Origin: Cafeteria roenbergensis
Taxonomy: Eukaryota > Sar > Bigyra > Bicosoecida > Cafeteriaceae
Direction of reading: 5' to 3'
Assembly (NCBI GenBank): GCA_008330645.1
Contig: VLTN01000077.1
Coordinates: forward strand, 1 to 64,000
DNA length: 64,000 nt
Below the pieces are notes generated by a model, which was not told the DNA's origin, ran no database searches, and worked only from the letters and a program-made list of their open reading frames with translations. Below, one piece after another: positions 21,301 to 30,847 of the stretch. How positions within the stretch are numbered: position 1 is the first letter of the stretch; every line of letters starts with the position of its first letter. The position numbers and the translations under genes were made by a program.

Positions 21301-22401
21301 TACACCGTGATGACCTCGCGCATGCGTACCGTCCACACGGCGCTGCGCGACCAGGCCGACTTTGTGGGCGCCATGCAGGCCACCCAGGCCGCCGTTCACC
21401 GCCTCGCCGCAGACCTGCCCACGCTCGACCCGGCTGACATCGTGCCGCCCGGCGTGGCCATCCACGGCACCGCCCGCGGCATCAACGGCTCCCGCAACGA
21501 CAACCAGCACGTCGGCTGGCTGGACCCGGCCCCCGGCCCGGTGGGCGGCACCGACGCCGCGTTCCCGTACTCGCTCTTCTACGTCTACTACGAGCAGTAC
21601 GACTACATCCGCGGCGTGGCGGTGTCCACCGTGCTGGTCTCGCTCGGCGCCACCTTCCTGGCCGTGCTGGCCGTCACCACCCCAGCCGTCGCGACCGTGG
21701 TCGCCACCATGGTCGTCACCGTCGCCGTCGACGTGATCGGCATCGTGTGGCTGCTCAACCCTGCCGAAGAGGGGCAGGCCAACGCCCTGCTCAGCGGCGT
21801 GGGCGACGAGCAGTTCGGCGTGGACGTGAACGCGGTGTCGGTTGTGAACATCGTCACCGCCGTCGGCCTCGCCGTCGAGTTCTCCGTGCACATCGCCTCC
21901 TTCTTCGCGGCCGCTTCTGGCACCCGCCTCGTGCGCGCGCGGAAGGCCCTCGCCGAGATGGGGTCTAACGTGGTCACCGGAATCACCCTCACCAAGCTGG
22001 TGGGCGTGCTGGTGCTCGCGTGGGCGCCCTCGCAGATGTTCCGGCTCTACTACTTCCGCATGTACCTCGCCATCATCATCGCGGGCGCGTTCCAGGGCCT
22101 CATCGTCCTCCCCGCCCTCCTCTCGCTCTGCGGGCCGGCGTCCGTCCACGAAATCGACTATGTGCGCGACGCCAAGACCGGCGCGCGCCGGGAGCGCCTC
22201 CTCAAGGAGTACACTGGCCCGCTCAAGCGCTCGCTCCTCATCGCCCAGGCGGACGAGCGCACGCCTTCGCAAGACTCCAACGACTCCTACGGCCCCAGCG
22301 CGAGCAAGCACGCTCCGACCGTGAGCGCCTCCGCCACGGAGTCCTACCACACGACGGGCAACGGCTCTCTGCAGCGCTACGCGTCGCCCAGCCGCGCATG
22401 A
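18373..22401 (+). CDS. NPC1-like sterol-sensing RND transporter lacking the N-terminal sterol-binding domain
   Basis: Member of the Niemann-Pick C1/Patched group that moves sterols or other lipids across endolysosomal or plasma membranes. 1342 aa, single exon. TM1 lies near 40-63 (NPVVAMVLSALVAGCLALGF). It is followed by the NPC1 signature AIWVPPGSRTSKQQSFF and DPFYRVEQVI, then a Cys-containing lumenal domain, and a sterol-sensing five-TM block at about 308-525 with an ~80-residue loop insert. TM7 is near 617. The second lumenal domain has VPDDSYLYSYFNQQAALGE, GPPAYVVL-like and SPCCLKKAHC, and a last TM block spans about 1077-1252. It starts just before TM1, so the ~240-residue Cys-rich N-terminal domain of animal and fungal NPC1 is missing. 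The middle of the second lumenal domain (about 810-970) is unusually Ala/Pro/Ser-rich. Family secure; substrate unknown. Confidence 0.9.
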   Translation: MLGESLLASEAPAEYAPSSSHPPHGKGLLARFFYRHGVCVARNPVVAMVLSALVAGCLALGFTMLTISSNPQAIWVPPGSRTSKQQSFFNAAFDPFYRVEQVIFTPTEVHGDGSSVLENNILSPKTVKALQDFQERMANTADSAGTRLDDLCFKPIAGKGCLVESVTNFAADNRTVVEALTLDGLQSLLLCRKPGPMLNGTTLSTSACMSGIGVPVMPSVVLGGSICSNQAPGASKNSVCHGTCEGRAAQALMTTFLLNAGPNYDDRAARWEEEVFLPLARDFRHPGLNTSYMAQRSVQDQIGVVANQNTFVVLISYVAMFAYIVVAMGKFPHPVRSRALLGLGGIFVVVVSVCGAMGAWGFGGGSITMIVTEVVPFLILAIGVDNMFIITKTADRIRARRIATAISENSSAKPAGAVSGDLVRSTSRPLYESDTPITVTGPEPPTPMPSSANGFVPVERLMGEVLAEVGPTITAAATAEALAFAMGASTSIPALQQFCAVAAIAVSIDFVMQMTFFVGAVSVDFHRMDAELPDCLPCIGCICTRPRAPDDIFASADSAEVVSGWCGTGSTEATVAGEMARRSPGRFWYWVHRGEYARSLLGRYVAPITLSLPVRLAALAIWLGFLGLSAYAATVMHLGLAQQLAVPDDSYLYSYFNQQAALGEAGPPAYVVLQNVNYSDSDDTARTALSRLSTSLGALTDHIVPPVYNWYSEFRSWSSAANIASMKAGDSLQPPYNCPLPLDPATVPQGRRVEQFLYDIPIDSPCCLKKAHCYSQYGPDVKLLWVVNSSLADAARTAANAPGPTALVHRSIGEAPVVAASHADGLHLVRSRPFSGTASDSLAPASDGAPWSSSWWDSAPSARLTPEGQPDVPEGATAVVAGSRREAVERLLTPGAAGAQADGASHDSWAPGSAPAHVAAAAAAAEAWRVAAAQPGPSSARSAPFLQAAHLHGLTMTGSYPSAAAAALAVARDLVPYTVMTSRMRTVHTALRDQADFVGAMQATQAAVHRLAADLPTLDPADIVPPGVAIHGTARGINGSRNDNQHVGWLDPAPGPVGGTDAAFPYSLFYVYYEQYDYIRGVAVSTVLVSLGATFLAVLAVTTPAVATVVATMVVTVAVDVIGIVWLLNPAEEGQANALLSGVGDEQFGVDVNAVSVVNIVTAVGLAVEFSVHIASFFAAASGTRLVRARKALAEMGSNVVTGITLTKLVGVLVLAWAPSQMFRLYYFRMYLAIIIAGAFQGLIVLPALLSLCGPASVHEIDYVRDAKTGARRERLLKEYTGPLKRSLLIAQADERTPSQDSNDSYGPSASKHAPTVSASATESYHTTGNGSLQRYASPSRA

Positions 22402-22943
22402 GCTTTCCCATCGGGGAGCCTTTGCATCGGCCAACATGTTTGTCGCCAGTGTTTTCGGCAAGACATTGCCGGGCGCTTGGAGCGGCGCGTTCGCGCAAGA
22501 ACAATCCTTGCGCTCCGCGCAGCCCCCTTTGGCGGCAGCCTCAGCCATTTGCTTGTGCAAGCCCTGCGTGTTACCAGACTGCAACATCGCAGCTGCGTGT
22601 GGGGTCATTGCCTGTCTGTGTGCGGCAAGAGCTGCGAAATTGACCGCCCATCCATCCCTGTGGGCGCTCGCGGCAAGCGCATCCGCGGCTCTGGCTCTCG
22701 CTCGGTTAGCTGCTCCGTGCGGGCGCAATCACACATGCCACGGTCCGGGCGCTTGTGCTCGCGCTTCGCCGAAAGGCGACGCCCATCGGGAAGGAACAAA
22801 ACAGCTCCTCCACGGCGCTGCGCGACGCTGCCCAGGCTGGGCCGCAAAGGGTGGTGCCTGGAGAGCTGCCGCCCCATGCAGCCCCGCAATGAGCACGCTG
22901 GGCTGGCTAGTTTGTGGCCCCGAGCTCGCAGCGTGATGCCCGC
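22402..22943. other. Convergent intergenic region, NPC1-like / desaturase
   Basis: 3' flanks of two convergent genes. No gene, repeat or RNA recognised. Confidence 0.4.
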
Positions 22944-24846
22944 TCAATCGGAGCGAGGCTTCTTCGCCGCCATGATGGCAGCGGCGCGCAGGGCCTCGGA
23001 AGACACGCAGAAGGACGGCGAGTCGGTGACGATGCCGATGCGGCGCGAGGCGGTGAGGTTGAGGGCCGCGTTTGAGTGCTTGTAGACGCCGCCGCGCATC
23101 GCGTCGGTGACGTCCTTGCCGATGGCGCCACGGATGTAGCCGGCGCCGCCGGGGTGCTCGTCGGCAAAGCCGGAGATGTCCACGCAGAAGCCGTCGACGA
23201 CGAGAAGGGACTTGCCCTCCTCCTTGACGCGGCGGGACATCTCTGCCATGTCCATGGCCTCAAGCGCTGTGGCGTCCCGGCCCCACTCGACGGTCTTGGC
23301 CTTCATCTGGACCTGGTTCATGGCGATGAGGTTGCTGTCGAAGGTCTTGAGGTTGTAGGTGAGGCCAAAGAAGGAGAGGGCAGCGATGAGCCACTTGGTG
23401 GGGTCGTACTGCCACCACAGGATGGCGTTGCGGTAGTCGGACGGGAACTCGTGGTGGAAGTTGTGGTAGCCCTCGCCCAGGGTGACCAGGGCAGTGATGA
23501 CGCTGTCACGGGCGGTGTGGGCGTCCGAGAAGCCCTGGTCGCCGGCCCAGTGGGCAAGCGAGTTCACGCAGAAGGTGCTGTGGTGGACGAACACCAGGCG
23601 GGCCACGGCAGCGATGAAGTAGCCGCCGTACCAGTCGCCCCAGCCGAGTCCGCAGACAACCGTCGGCAGGACGATGCCCATGCCGAGCGCTGCGGAGATG
23701 GGGATTGGGGATTGGAGGGCGGCGTTGGCAAGGGCGGCGTGAATGCGGTTTGCCAGGGCTGGCGCAGGGGCGGGTGGCGACCGCACTTGCAGGACGGGCA
23801 CTGAGCAGCGGAGTGGCTGCAGCGGCGACCGGGGCGCAGCAAGATACGCCGCTCACCGAACCAGGGGTAGTTGCGGTGCTGGAACACAATCATGGGGTCC
23901 TCCTCCAGGTCCTTGATGGAGGTCTTGCCGATGCGCTCCTTGTCCTGGCGAACGAGCATCCAGCCCATGTGGGCGTAGAAGAAGCCGCCCTTGGAGGAGT
24001 ACGGGTCCTTCTCGGTGTCCACATACTTGTGGTGGGCGCGGTGGTCGCGAGACCACCAACGCACGGATCCCTCGACGGCACCGCTGCCCATGAGCATCAT
24101 GAGCCAGCGGATGGTCCAGTGGGCATCGTAGCAACGGTGGGCGAACAGCCGGTGGTAGCCTGCGCATCGGCGGGTTCAGGGGGGGGGGGCGGGGTAGCGA
24201 AAGAGGTGAACGAGAATGAACCCGTTTTGAGGGAGGGGACGGGGGGCGGTCACGGCCAGGGCGTTGCCCGGCCGGGAAGTACGGCCCCGCAGGCCCAAGC
24301 AGCCCACCGGCTGGGACGAAACGAGGGCAGCTGGAGGGGCTGGTTGCCCCAGGGGAGATTCGGATCGCAGGACGAGAGGTGATTGCCGCAAGAAAGCGTC
24401 GGACGGCCGTGGACCACGCGCTCGACGCCTGCGGCCAGGACGCCCGCCAGCCCCTCGACGCGCGCCCCCCGGCACTCCTAGCGCCGGGAGGGCGACCGGA
24501 GGGGGCATTTCGGGCGCCGGCAGGACCCGTGGGGAGCGTTTTTGCGAGGCCAATCAACTGCCGCTCTCTCACCTGCGGTGATGCCGAATCCGGTGAAGAA
24601 GTAGTAGAAGACCGCGAACGCGTACGTCTGCCACACGAAGTCAGCGGTGAGGATGCCAATGATGGCGAGGATTGGGGTGATCGTGAGCAGGGGGACGTGG
24701 ATGGGGTGCATGCGCTGCCAAAAGCTCTTCTCCTTGAAGGCGTCGCCCGTGAGCCCGCGGAAGTCGTCGGGCCGCCACACGACAGCATCGTTGCCTGGAG
24801 GCACAAAGTCTGCGCTGCGCGCTGCCTTCCGGGCGGGGGGAGCCAT
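22944..24846 (-). CDS. Acyl-CoA delta-9 desaturase fused to cytochrome b5, three exons
   Basis: Introduces a cis double bond (usually C9) into saturated acyl-CoA in the ER membrane; the fused b5 domain delivers electrons. Exons on the minus strand are 24846-24573, 24159-23857 and 23689-22944, all phase 1 joins (GTGAGA/GTGAGC donors, CGCAG acceptors), 440 aa. Histidine boxes are intact: HRLFAH at the start of exon 2, HRAHH (RDHRAHHKYVDTEKDPYS), NSLAHWAGD, and HNFHHEFPSDYRN. Two hydrophobic hairpins flank them. The C-terminal ~95 residues carry the b5 haem motif HPGGAGYI, giving the Ole1 architecture of fungi and some algae. Intron 1 has a G-run at about 24180-24192. Exact regiospecificity is inferred from family. 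Confidence 0.94.
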
Positions 24847-25747
24847 AGCGAGCCGAGCCGAGTGCCGCTTGCGGCGCCCGAAGAAAGAAGCTTTTCGCCA
24901 CGCGGCTCGTCGATCGCGAGCAGCCCGAGCCAGGCTGATGCGCGCGCACCTCGGCCCGCGCCGGGCCGGTGTGCCGGTGCTCTGGGGAGAACCTCGGCCC
25001 ACACGGCGCCAACGCAAACACGCACGCGCCTCGCCCAGACCGGCGCTCGGGAAGCCCCTGGGCGGGGCGTTCCGTGCGCTTGTCGCCGCGGCGACACGTC
25101 ATGCGGACTCTGTCGCTGTGGCGCAGTTGCTGCTTTGCCTCGATGGCGCCCTCCTCCTGGCGCCCGCTTGCCGGCCGGTCGCCCCCGCGAGTCCCCAAAC
25201 CGGCTGACCTCCCCCCGCCCGCCCCCTTCCGCATCATCCCTTCGGGCAGAGGGGGGAGCTGGGCGGTTGCACGCGGCTGCTGTGAGCCCGCGTCTGCGGC
25301 GAACCCGCCCCTCGTGCGCCGCTGGTTGCAGTGGAGTGAAGAGCGAGCCGCCCTTGCCGCGTGCTACGCCGGCTGCCGAAGCAAGGGACCGCCCCTCGTC
25401 GCGTTTCGGAAGGGGGCCGGGCACGCGGCTGGCCGCCAGATGCCGTGTCCCGGCAGGCGGCCGGGCCCGGCAGGCGGCAAGCGCGCGAGCCGCCGGAGCG
25501 GCTGACAGAGAGAGATTGCGCCGCCGTGTCGCCGATGTCGCCACCCGCACTGGGGCGCCCGGCTAGCTCGCCAGCGTTGGTTGCGCGGGCGACACTTGCT
25601 GCCGAGACGCACGCGCGCTTGGCAGGCTTGCGGCCGGCGCGAGCTGCGCGCGCACCTCTCCATTTGCCCGCGGGCGCCGACGCTGGCAGCCGCACGCACT
25701 CCGCGCCCACAACACACCACGCGCGCCGGAAGGCAATAGAGACGCGG
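24847..25747. other. Intergenic, desaturase promoter side
   Basis: 901 bp upstream of the desaturase start and downstream of the unknown minus-strand gene. Long open frames cross it on both strands but their residues are Arg/Ala/Pro-rich shadows of high GC with no domain. No RNA gene seen. Confidence 0.4.
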
Positions 25748-26644
25748 CTATGGCCGTGCCTGCCTCGGCCACAAGCGGCGCAGCCCCGGCGCGCGCGGCA
25801 AAACGTCGCTCTCAATGACGCCGACGGCCGCCCTGACGCCGAGCTCCACCAGCACCCGGCCAGCGGCCCCGGGAGGCGGTGCCTCCGCCTGCGCGTCCCC
25901 TGCAAAGTGCCTGAGGCCGCCGGTAACGGAAAAGGCGACCCAGGCCGCGCCGCGGCTGGCTCTGGGATCGCAGGCAGCCCGCGCGGACTGGCGCCCTCCG
26001 CGCCCGCCCCCTGTCGCTTGGGGCGGCAGCTCCGGTCCCGAACCGCCCACGGCCAGCGACGTCATGTCCGCAAAGCGCATGCACATGCGCACGCTGGCGC
26101 CGCGCCGAGGGTACAGGAAGTCGAACTCCAGGCGGTCAGCGAAGACCGACACGGACGACGGCACGGACGCGCGGACGCGGCCCACCCACAGAGCGGACGA
26201 CGCGATGCGCGCAAGGGGCCTCGGGGCCGCACTCGGGGGCGCGCCCGCCCGAGCCGCCCCCCCAATCAGGCCAGTCGTGATGCTGTCGAGCGCCGCGGCG
26301 GCAGCGGCTATGCGGCCGCGACGGGCCTGCGAGTGAGCTGCCTCGCGCGCGCGAGCGCGGGCATCCGCAGCCTCGGCAATGGTCGGGGGCCTCGACCTCG
26401 GGCGGCGCCTGGGCGGCGGCTGCGCAGCGGGAGTTGCAGCGACAGCCGCCGCGGGGCATGATGCGGGCCTTGCAGCGGGCGCCGCAGGCCTGGCCGGCTT
26501 GGACGAGGGCAGTGTCTCCATTGCTGGCTTGGCGGGAGCGCCGGCCCGCGGCCTGCTCGCAGGGACGCGAACGGGGTCGCTGAACGCGTTGCCGGCGCCG
26601 CGTGTGTGCCGCCGCGCCGTTGCGCGCACAGGCCGCACGGACAT
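25748..26644 (-). CDS. Hypothetical protein with a conserved-looking C-terminal half
   Basis: 298 aa from ATG 26644 (MSVRPVRATARR). The family is not recognised. The N-terminal ~120 residues are Ala/Pro/Arg-rich linker, followed by a likely helix (DARAREAAHSQARRGRIAAA). The C-terminal ~170 residues look folded and beta-rich (SVSVFADRLEFDFLY, RMCMRFADMTSL, WVAFSVTGGLRHFAG, RVLVELGVRAAVGVIES), somewhat like a PH or GRAM-type lipid/peptide-binding fold; that is a guess from strand pattern. The frame stays open upstream to 27055, antisense to the RMDN-like gene, so the start is a choice: 26644 leaves a 205-bp divergent promoter. It could also be spliced. Confidence 0.5.
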   Translation of the reverse strand: MSVRPVRATARRHTRGAGNAFSDPVRVPASRPRAGAPAKPAMETLPSSKPARPAAPAARPASCPAAAVAATPAAQPPPRRRPRSRPPTIAEAADARARAREAAHSQARRGRIAAAAAALDSITTGLIGGAARAGAPPSAAPRPLARIASSALWVGRVRASVPSSVSVFADRLEFDFLYPRRGASVRMCMRFADMTSLAVGGSGPELPPQATGGGRGGRQSARAACDPRASRGAAWVAFSVTGGLRHFAGDAQAEAPPPGAAGRVLVELGVRAAVGVIESDVLPRAPGLRRLWPRQARP

Positions 26645-26849
26645 GGCGCGTGGCCTCCCGCTCCTGGCAGCCCGCAGGCACAAAACGAGCGCAACTGAGA
26701 ACGCGCGCGCCCTCTTCTGCTTCCCCCCCCCTCGGGCGTCTTTGCGCGTGCGGGCGGCCGAACCGAGCGCGCGCAATTGCCGGCCGGCAGAGCTGGGCCG
26801 CATTCCCGCCAAGCCCCAGCCTCGGCACACGCCAGCGCGCATTGCAGGC
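26645..26849. promoter_or_regulatory. Putative bidirectional promoter, unknown gene / RMDN-like
   Basis: 205 bp between two divergent start codons, so both promoters must lie here or overlap 5' ends. No TATA box seen. Confidence 0.35.
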
Positions 26850-27707
26850 ATGGCAGCGGGTGGGCGATTTGCATTCGTTCTGCGGCGCGCAGCCGCCGGC
26901 GCGGCGGCTGTCGCTCTCGCGACGGGCGCGCAAGGGTCGCTGTTGCAGTGCAAGGCCCTGACCCTCGATGGCGTGGATATTCGCCGCGAGCGCGCGGTGA
27001 CCGCCGAGGACCACACGGCCCTCCTTGCGCTGGTGGAAGGCGTTTCTTCGGCCACGCTTCAATGGCGCTGGCGGCGCGCGCGTGCGCTCCACGACGTGGC
27101 CACGGCCGAGAGCGCAATGCCGGCAGCGGAGCGCCAGGCCATGCTGGAGCGCGCCCTGGCCGAAGTTGACGCGGCGCTTGCAGCCGCCGCTGCCGCGGGG
27201 AAGACCGAGGGCGCCGAGCTGGGGGCCGCGTGGCGGTGGCGCGGCACCATCCTGTCCGCGCTGACGTCGTATATGGACACCAAGGGCTCCATCGCAGCGA
27301 GCCCGCGCATCAGGGACGCGTGGGTGCAGGCCGTGCAGCTGGACGAGCTGGACGCCTCGGCCATGCACCTGCTCGGCCGCTGGTACTGCAAGATGGCGTC
27401 TCTCTCCTGGCTGGAGCGCACCGCGGCCTCAGTGCTCTTCGGCACGCCGCCGCCCGCCACGTACGAGGAGGCGCTCGCCTGGTTCGAGAGGGCCGAGGAG
27501 GCTCAGCCGGGCTTCTGGCTCGCGAACCGCGTGCGGCTGGCGGACACGCTGCTGCTCCTGGGCCGGCCTGCGGAGGCGGAGGCCTGGGCGGAGCGCGCGG
27601 CTGCCATGGAGGTGGTCACTGCCGATGACGTGGCAAGCCGGGCAGAGCTGGACGCCATGGCGGCCAAGCAGGGCTGGTCGGTCACGAGCCCGCCCGAGCG
27701 GGCCTGA
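26850..27707 (+). CDS. RMDN/FAM82-like TPR protein (regulator of microtubule dynamics family)
   Basis: 285 aa from ATG 26850 (MAAGGRFAFVLRRAAAGAAAV); the frame extends upstream but only into Arg/Ala-rich sequence. A hydrophobic N-terminus is followed by TPR-like helices. The diagnostic block is AMHLLGRWYCKMASLSW, LERTAASVLFGTPPPATYEE and ALAWFERAEEAQPGFW, close to animal RMDN1-3. Family members associate with mitochondria, the ER or the spindle; the N-terminal helix could serve as targeting or anchor here (inference). Single exon; convergent with the CCDC13-like gene. Confidence 0.88.
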   Translation: MAAGGRFAFVLRRAAAGAAAVALATGAQGSLLQCKALTLDGVDIRRERAVTAEDHTALLALVEGVSSATLQWRWRRARALHDVATAESAMPAAERQAMLERALAEVDAALAAAAAAGKTEGAELGAAWRWRGTILSALTSYMDTKGSIAASPRIRDAWVQAVQLDELDASAMHLLGRWYCKMASLSWLERTAASVLFGTPPPATYEEALAWFERAEEAQPGFWLANRVRLADTLLLLGRPAEAEAWAERAAAMEVVTADDVASRAELDAMAAKQGWSVTSPPERA

Positions 27708-28098
27708 CCGAAATTTCGCGCTGCCGCTGGCGCATGCGGTGGTGGCCTGGCCGGCGGTGCTGGCGGCGGAGTGAGGCCCATTGTGAGTCAGCGGCTGTGC
27801 GGGCGATGGCGATGGCGAGGCGCGGTCATTCAGCCGCCGCCAGCGTTTCAAGCAGCGGCATGGTCGGCTGGCCGGCCCAGCGCGTCGCGCCCAACACTCG
27901 GCCAATGCCTTCCCCCCGCCATCGCGCGCCACCGCCCGCCACTGCCCGCCACTGCCTGCACACACGAACACCCACGCACACACATGCAAGCGCCGGCTCG
28001 CTCTGGTCAATCGCGCTCGTGCTCCTTGGTCAATCGCGCTCGTGCTCCTTGGTCAATCGCGCTCGTGCTCCTTGGTCAATCGCGCTCGTGCTCCTTGG
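27708..28098. other. Convergent intergenic region with part of a minisatellite
   Basis: 3' flanks of the RMDN-like and CCDC13-like genes. Its right part is taken by the 23-bp repeat array. Nothing else seen. Confidence 0.45.
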
Positions 28099-28129
28099 TC
28101 AATCGCGCTCGTGCTCCTTGGTCGATCGC
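28005..28129. repeat. 23-bp minisatellite at the 3' end of the CCDC13-like gene
   Basis: Five perfect head-to-tail copies of GGTCAATCGCGCTCGTGCTCCTT beginning at 28005, 28028, 28051, 28074 and 28097, plus a partial sixth copy (GGTCGATCGC) at 28120. There are no spacers. The array includes the stop codon of the minus-strand gene at 28099-28101. Confidence 0.95.
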
Positions 28130-30847
28130 TTTCCCCCGTCCGCCGGGGCGTCTCCGCGCCTGTGCCTTGCCAGCAGGGCGTCGCACTGCTCGCGCAGCCG
28201 AGCAACTTCCGCGTCCCTCGCCGCAATGGCAGAGGCGGAGTTTCCGCGGAGTGCGCGTCGCTCGTTCTCGCTCGTGGCCAGCTGCGCTGCGAGGCTCACC
28301 GCGTCCGTGACGGGCGGGGCCGCCCCCACCCGTGCCTCAAGCTCCCTGCAGCGGCGCTCCATAGCCGAGAACTTCGCAACGTACTGGTCCGCCTGACGCT
28401 CCAGCAGCCGGCAGCGCTCCTCCGCCCTGTCCCGCGACTCGCGCAGCGCCGCCGCCGCCTCGCGCTCCACCGCTGCAGCCTCCTCTGCGGCCGCCACCCG
28501 CACCTCAAGCGAGGCCAGCGCCCGCACAGAGGCTGACCCGGGCCTGCCGCCGCTGCTGCCGCCAGCGTCGCCACCGCTGCCAGCCGCTGCCGAGGAGCTG
28601 GCTGCCGACTCGGGCCTGGGAAGACCCGCGCGCGACGCCGGCGCCGCGACCCCGTTGGTCGCTCTGCCCGGCACGCCAGGCGGCAGAGCCGCCCCCGCCG
28701 CTGCCTTGGCCTCCCGAAGCTGCGCTCGTAGGTCCCGGATGAGCTTCTCCTGGGCGTCCAGGCGCCGGGCCTGCCCCTGCGCGAGCCGCGACACGCGGTC
28801 GCCCTCCGCGGCAAGCCGCTCCACGTCGGCCTCCGAGCCAGGCCCGTGGGCCACGCTGGCAGAGCCGGCGCGCGACCCTGGCGAGCCAGGGTCTAGGCGG
28901 CGCGGCCCCGCCACGCTCAGCGCCGCGCGCGAGCCCCCCCCCGTGAAGACGGTGCGGCGGGGGCTGGCAGAGCCCCCGTCGCCCGCGGCGCGGCTCACTT
29001 GCGAGAGCTGCTGCTGCAGCGAGACTCGCTCCGCGCGCAGCGCCGCCACCAGCTTGTCGTCGACGTCGCTCTTGTCCACAAGCGTGCGCGCGCCCTCTCG
29101 CAGCTGCGCCGCCTCGCGCTGCAGGCTGGACACACGGGCCCTGGCCGCGTCTAGCCTGCGCTGCGTGTCGGCGTGGGACGCCTGCTCCGCCTCTAGCGCC
29201 TCAGACAGCTGCGAGGGGGCGAGGACGAGCCACAACAGCATCAAGGGCGGGTCAGCGGCGAGTCACACGCTGCTCAGGTCAAAGGACAGCCGCCAACAGA
29301 CGGCGGCGGCGGTGGCAGCAGCAGCAGCGGTCGCGGCGACATACGGCCTCAGGCGGCAGTGGCAGCAGCAGCAGCGGTCGCGGCGACTGACGGCCTCAGG
29401 TGGCGGCGGCAGCAGCAGCACCGTTCCCCCAGCCCCCCCCAACACCTGCATCGGCACTGTGGAGACGCGGTTGGCAGGGGCTTGGAACGGGTGGCTGCGC
29501 GCCCCCTCTCCCGGCCGGCTGCGTGACGGGGCCGCCCCCCCTTAGACCGGTGCGCGCTCTGCTCACCTCCTCTGCCGCCCGCTGCCGCTGCCCCTCCATG
29601 GCGCCGATCACCGCCCTCGCCTGGTCGTCCACGCCAGCAGCGGGCGCCTGCCCTGCCCGTGGGCGCGATACCCCTCCGCCCGGCCCTGCCTGCGATACGC
29701 CGTTGCGCTGCAGCTCTGCCAGCTTCGCCTTGAGCTTGATGATACGCTGGGCGCGACCGCGCCAGCCGAGGCGGCGCTTGGCAGGCGACCCCGCGCCAGC
29801 GCCAGAGGCGCCCGTTGCCACGCTTTCGCCGTCGTCGCCTCTGCCGCTGCCCCCAGGCGCCGCGGCCGCACTGGCCAGGCCGGCTGCGGCCAGCACCGCC
29901 TCGAGCTCCTCGCCTGGCCCCACCTCCGCCGCCAGCGCCCGCCGCGCCGCCTTGGCCTCTGCCTGCGCCGCGTCCAGCCGGTGCTGCAGCCCCTCGATCC
30001 GGGCCCGTGCCGCCTTGGCCTGCGCCTGTGCCCGCCGCAGCTCCTCCTCCGCCCCGCCAGCAGGGGACCCCGTCCGGGACCCGCCATGCTGGCCCGCGGG
30101 CCCTGCCGCCGCCGCACCCGCCGCCGCCGAGGACGCGGCCTCGTCCTCCGCCGCCGCGGCCCTCGCCTCCGCCTCGGCCGCCCGCCGCCGGGCGTCTGCG
30201 ATGGCCCGCTTCGCCTTGCCCACCGTCCGCGCCAGCTCCCGGTTGCGCTTCGCCAGGTCCACGATCTTCGCGTCGCGCACGTCGGCGCCCGCGTCGCCCC
30301 CCGCGGCGTCCAGCATGCGGCCGACGTCGATCCCGGGCGGGGCCTGCACTGCGAGCAGCGTCTGCTCCAGCCGCTCGATCTCCACGTCCTTCCCCGCGAT
30401 GCGGTCAACCAGCTGCTCGTTCTGGCGAGACAGGCGCTCCAGCTCGGCCGCCGCGCTCTCGTCCCAGCCCATGCCAGCGCCTGCGCCTCGCGCTGCGGCG
30501 GAGGCCGGATCGGCGCCGCTTGGAGCTCCAGACCCCAGCCCGCGGGCACCGCTCCGCCCCGACTTGGCCGGCACACGCTTGACAGCCGACGGGCCCACGG
30601 GGGAGGTGCGCGGGTCGCGCGCAGGCTGAGGCTGCGCGGCGCTCGGGCTCCCGGCCGTTGTCCGCTGCTTGCGCGCGGGACGCTGCGCCGCCTCGCGCGC
30701 AGGACCGGGCTGAGGCACGCCGTACCTCGCCCTGATCGCGGCACCTTCGTCCTCCGGCCCCATGTCGGGACCGTCCATGTCATCGTAGCCGCCGTCCTCC
30801 AGCCCATCGTCCAGCCCGCCGTCCACTTGCAGCTTCCAGTCGTCCAT
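28099..30847 (-). CDS. CCDC13: CCDC13-like ciliary coiled-coil protein, two exons
   Basis: Exons 30847-29567 and 29208-28099 (phase 0, donor GTGAGC, acceptor CTCGCAG), 796 aa. An acidic N-terminus and Pro/Ala linker lead into coiled-coil blocks. Matches to animal CCDC13, recalled from memory, come in the right order: DAKIVDLAKRNREL, LAAEVGPGEELEAVL, GWRGRAQRIIKLKAKLAELQ, TLVDKSDVDDKLVAALRAER, and a C-terminal LAAQLATSENERRALRG block. Vertebrate CCDC13 sits at centriolar satellites and is needed for ciliogenesis, so a cilium or flagellum is likely (inference). Low-complexity Gly/Ser/Ala inserts separate the blocks. The last ~8 residues are encoded by the 23-bp repeat array. Divergent from the 4-TM gene (418 bp). 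Confidence 0.82.
29311..29422. repeat. 47-bp tandem repeat in the CCDC13-like intron
   Basis: Two near-perfect copies with period 47 bp (the GGCAGCAGCAGCAGCGGTCG core at 29314 and 29361) and a partial third copy. Lies inside the intron 29209-29566. Confidence 0.85.

Noticed and set aside
19669-22728. 1019-codon minus-strand frame opposite the NPC1-like gene
   Set aside because: It is Gly/Arg/His/Glu-rich with no motif and mirrors a strongly conserved plus-strand gene; GC-rich codons keep antisense frames open.
24379-25566. 395-codon plus-strand frame upstream of and across the desaturase
   Set aside because: It overlaps the desaturase first exon in antisense and shows only Arg/Ala/Pro-rich sequence.
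28005-28129. CRISPR-like direct repeats
   Set aside because: The 23-bp copies abut with no spacers and the genome is eukaryotic; it is a minisatellite.
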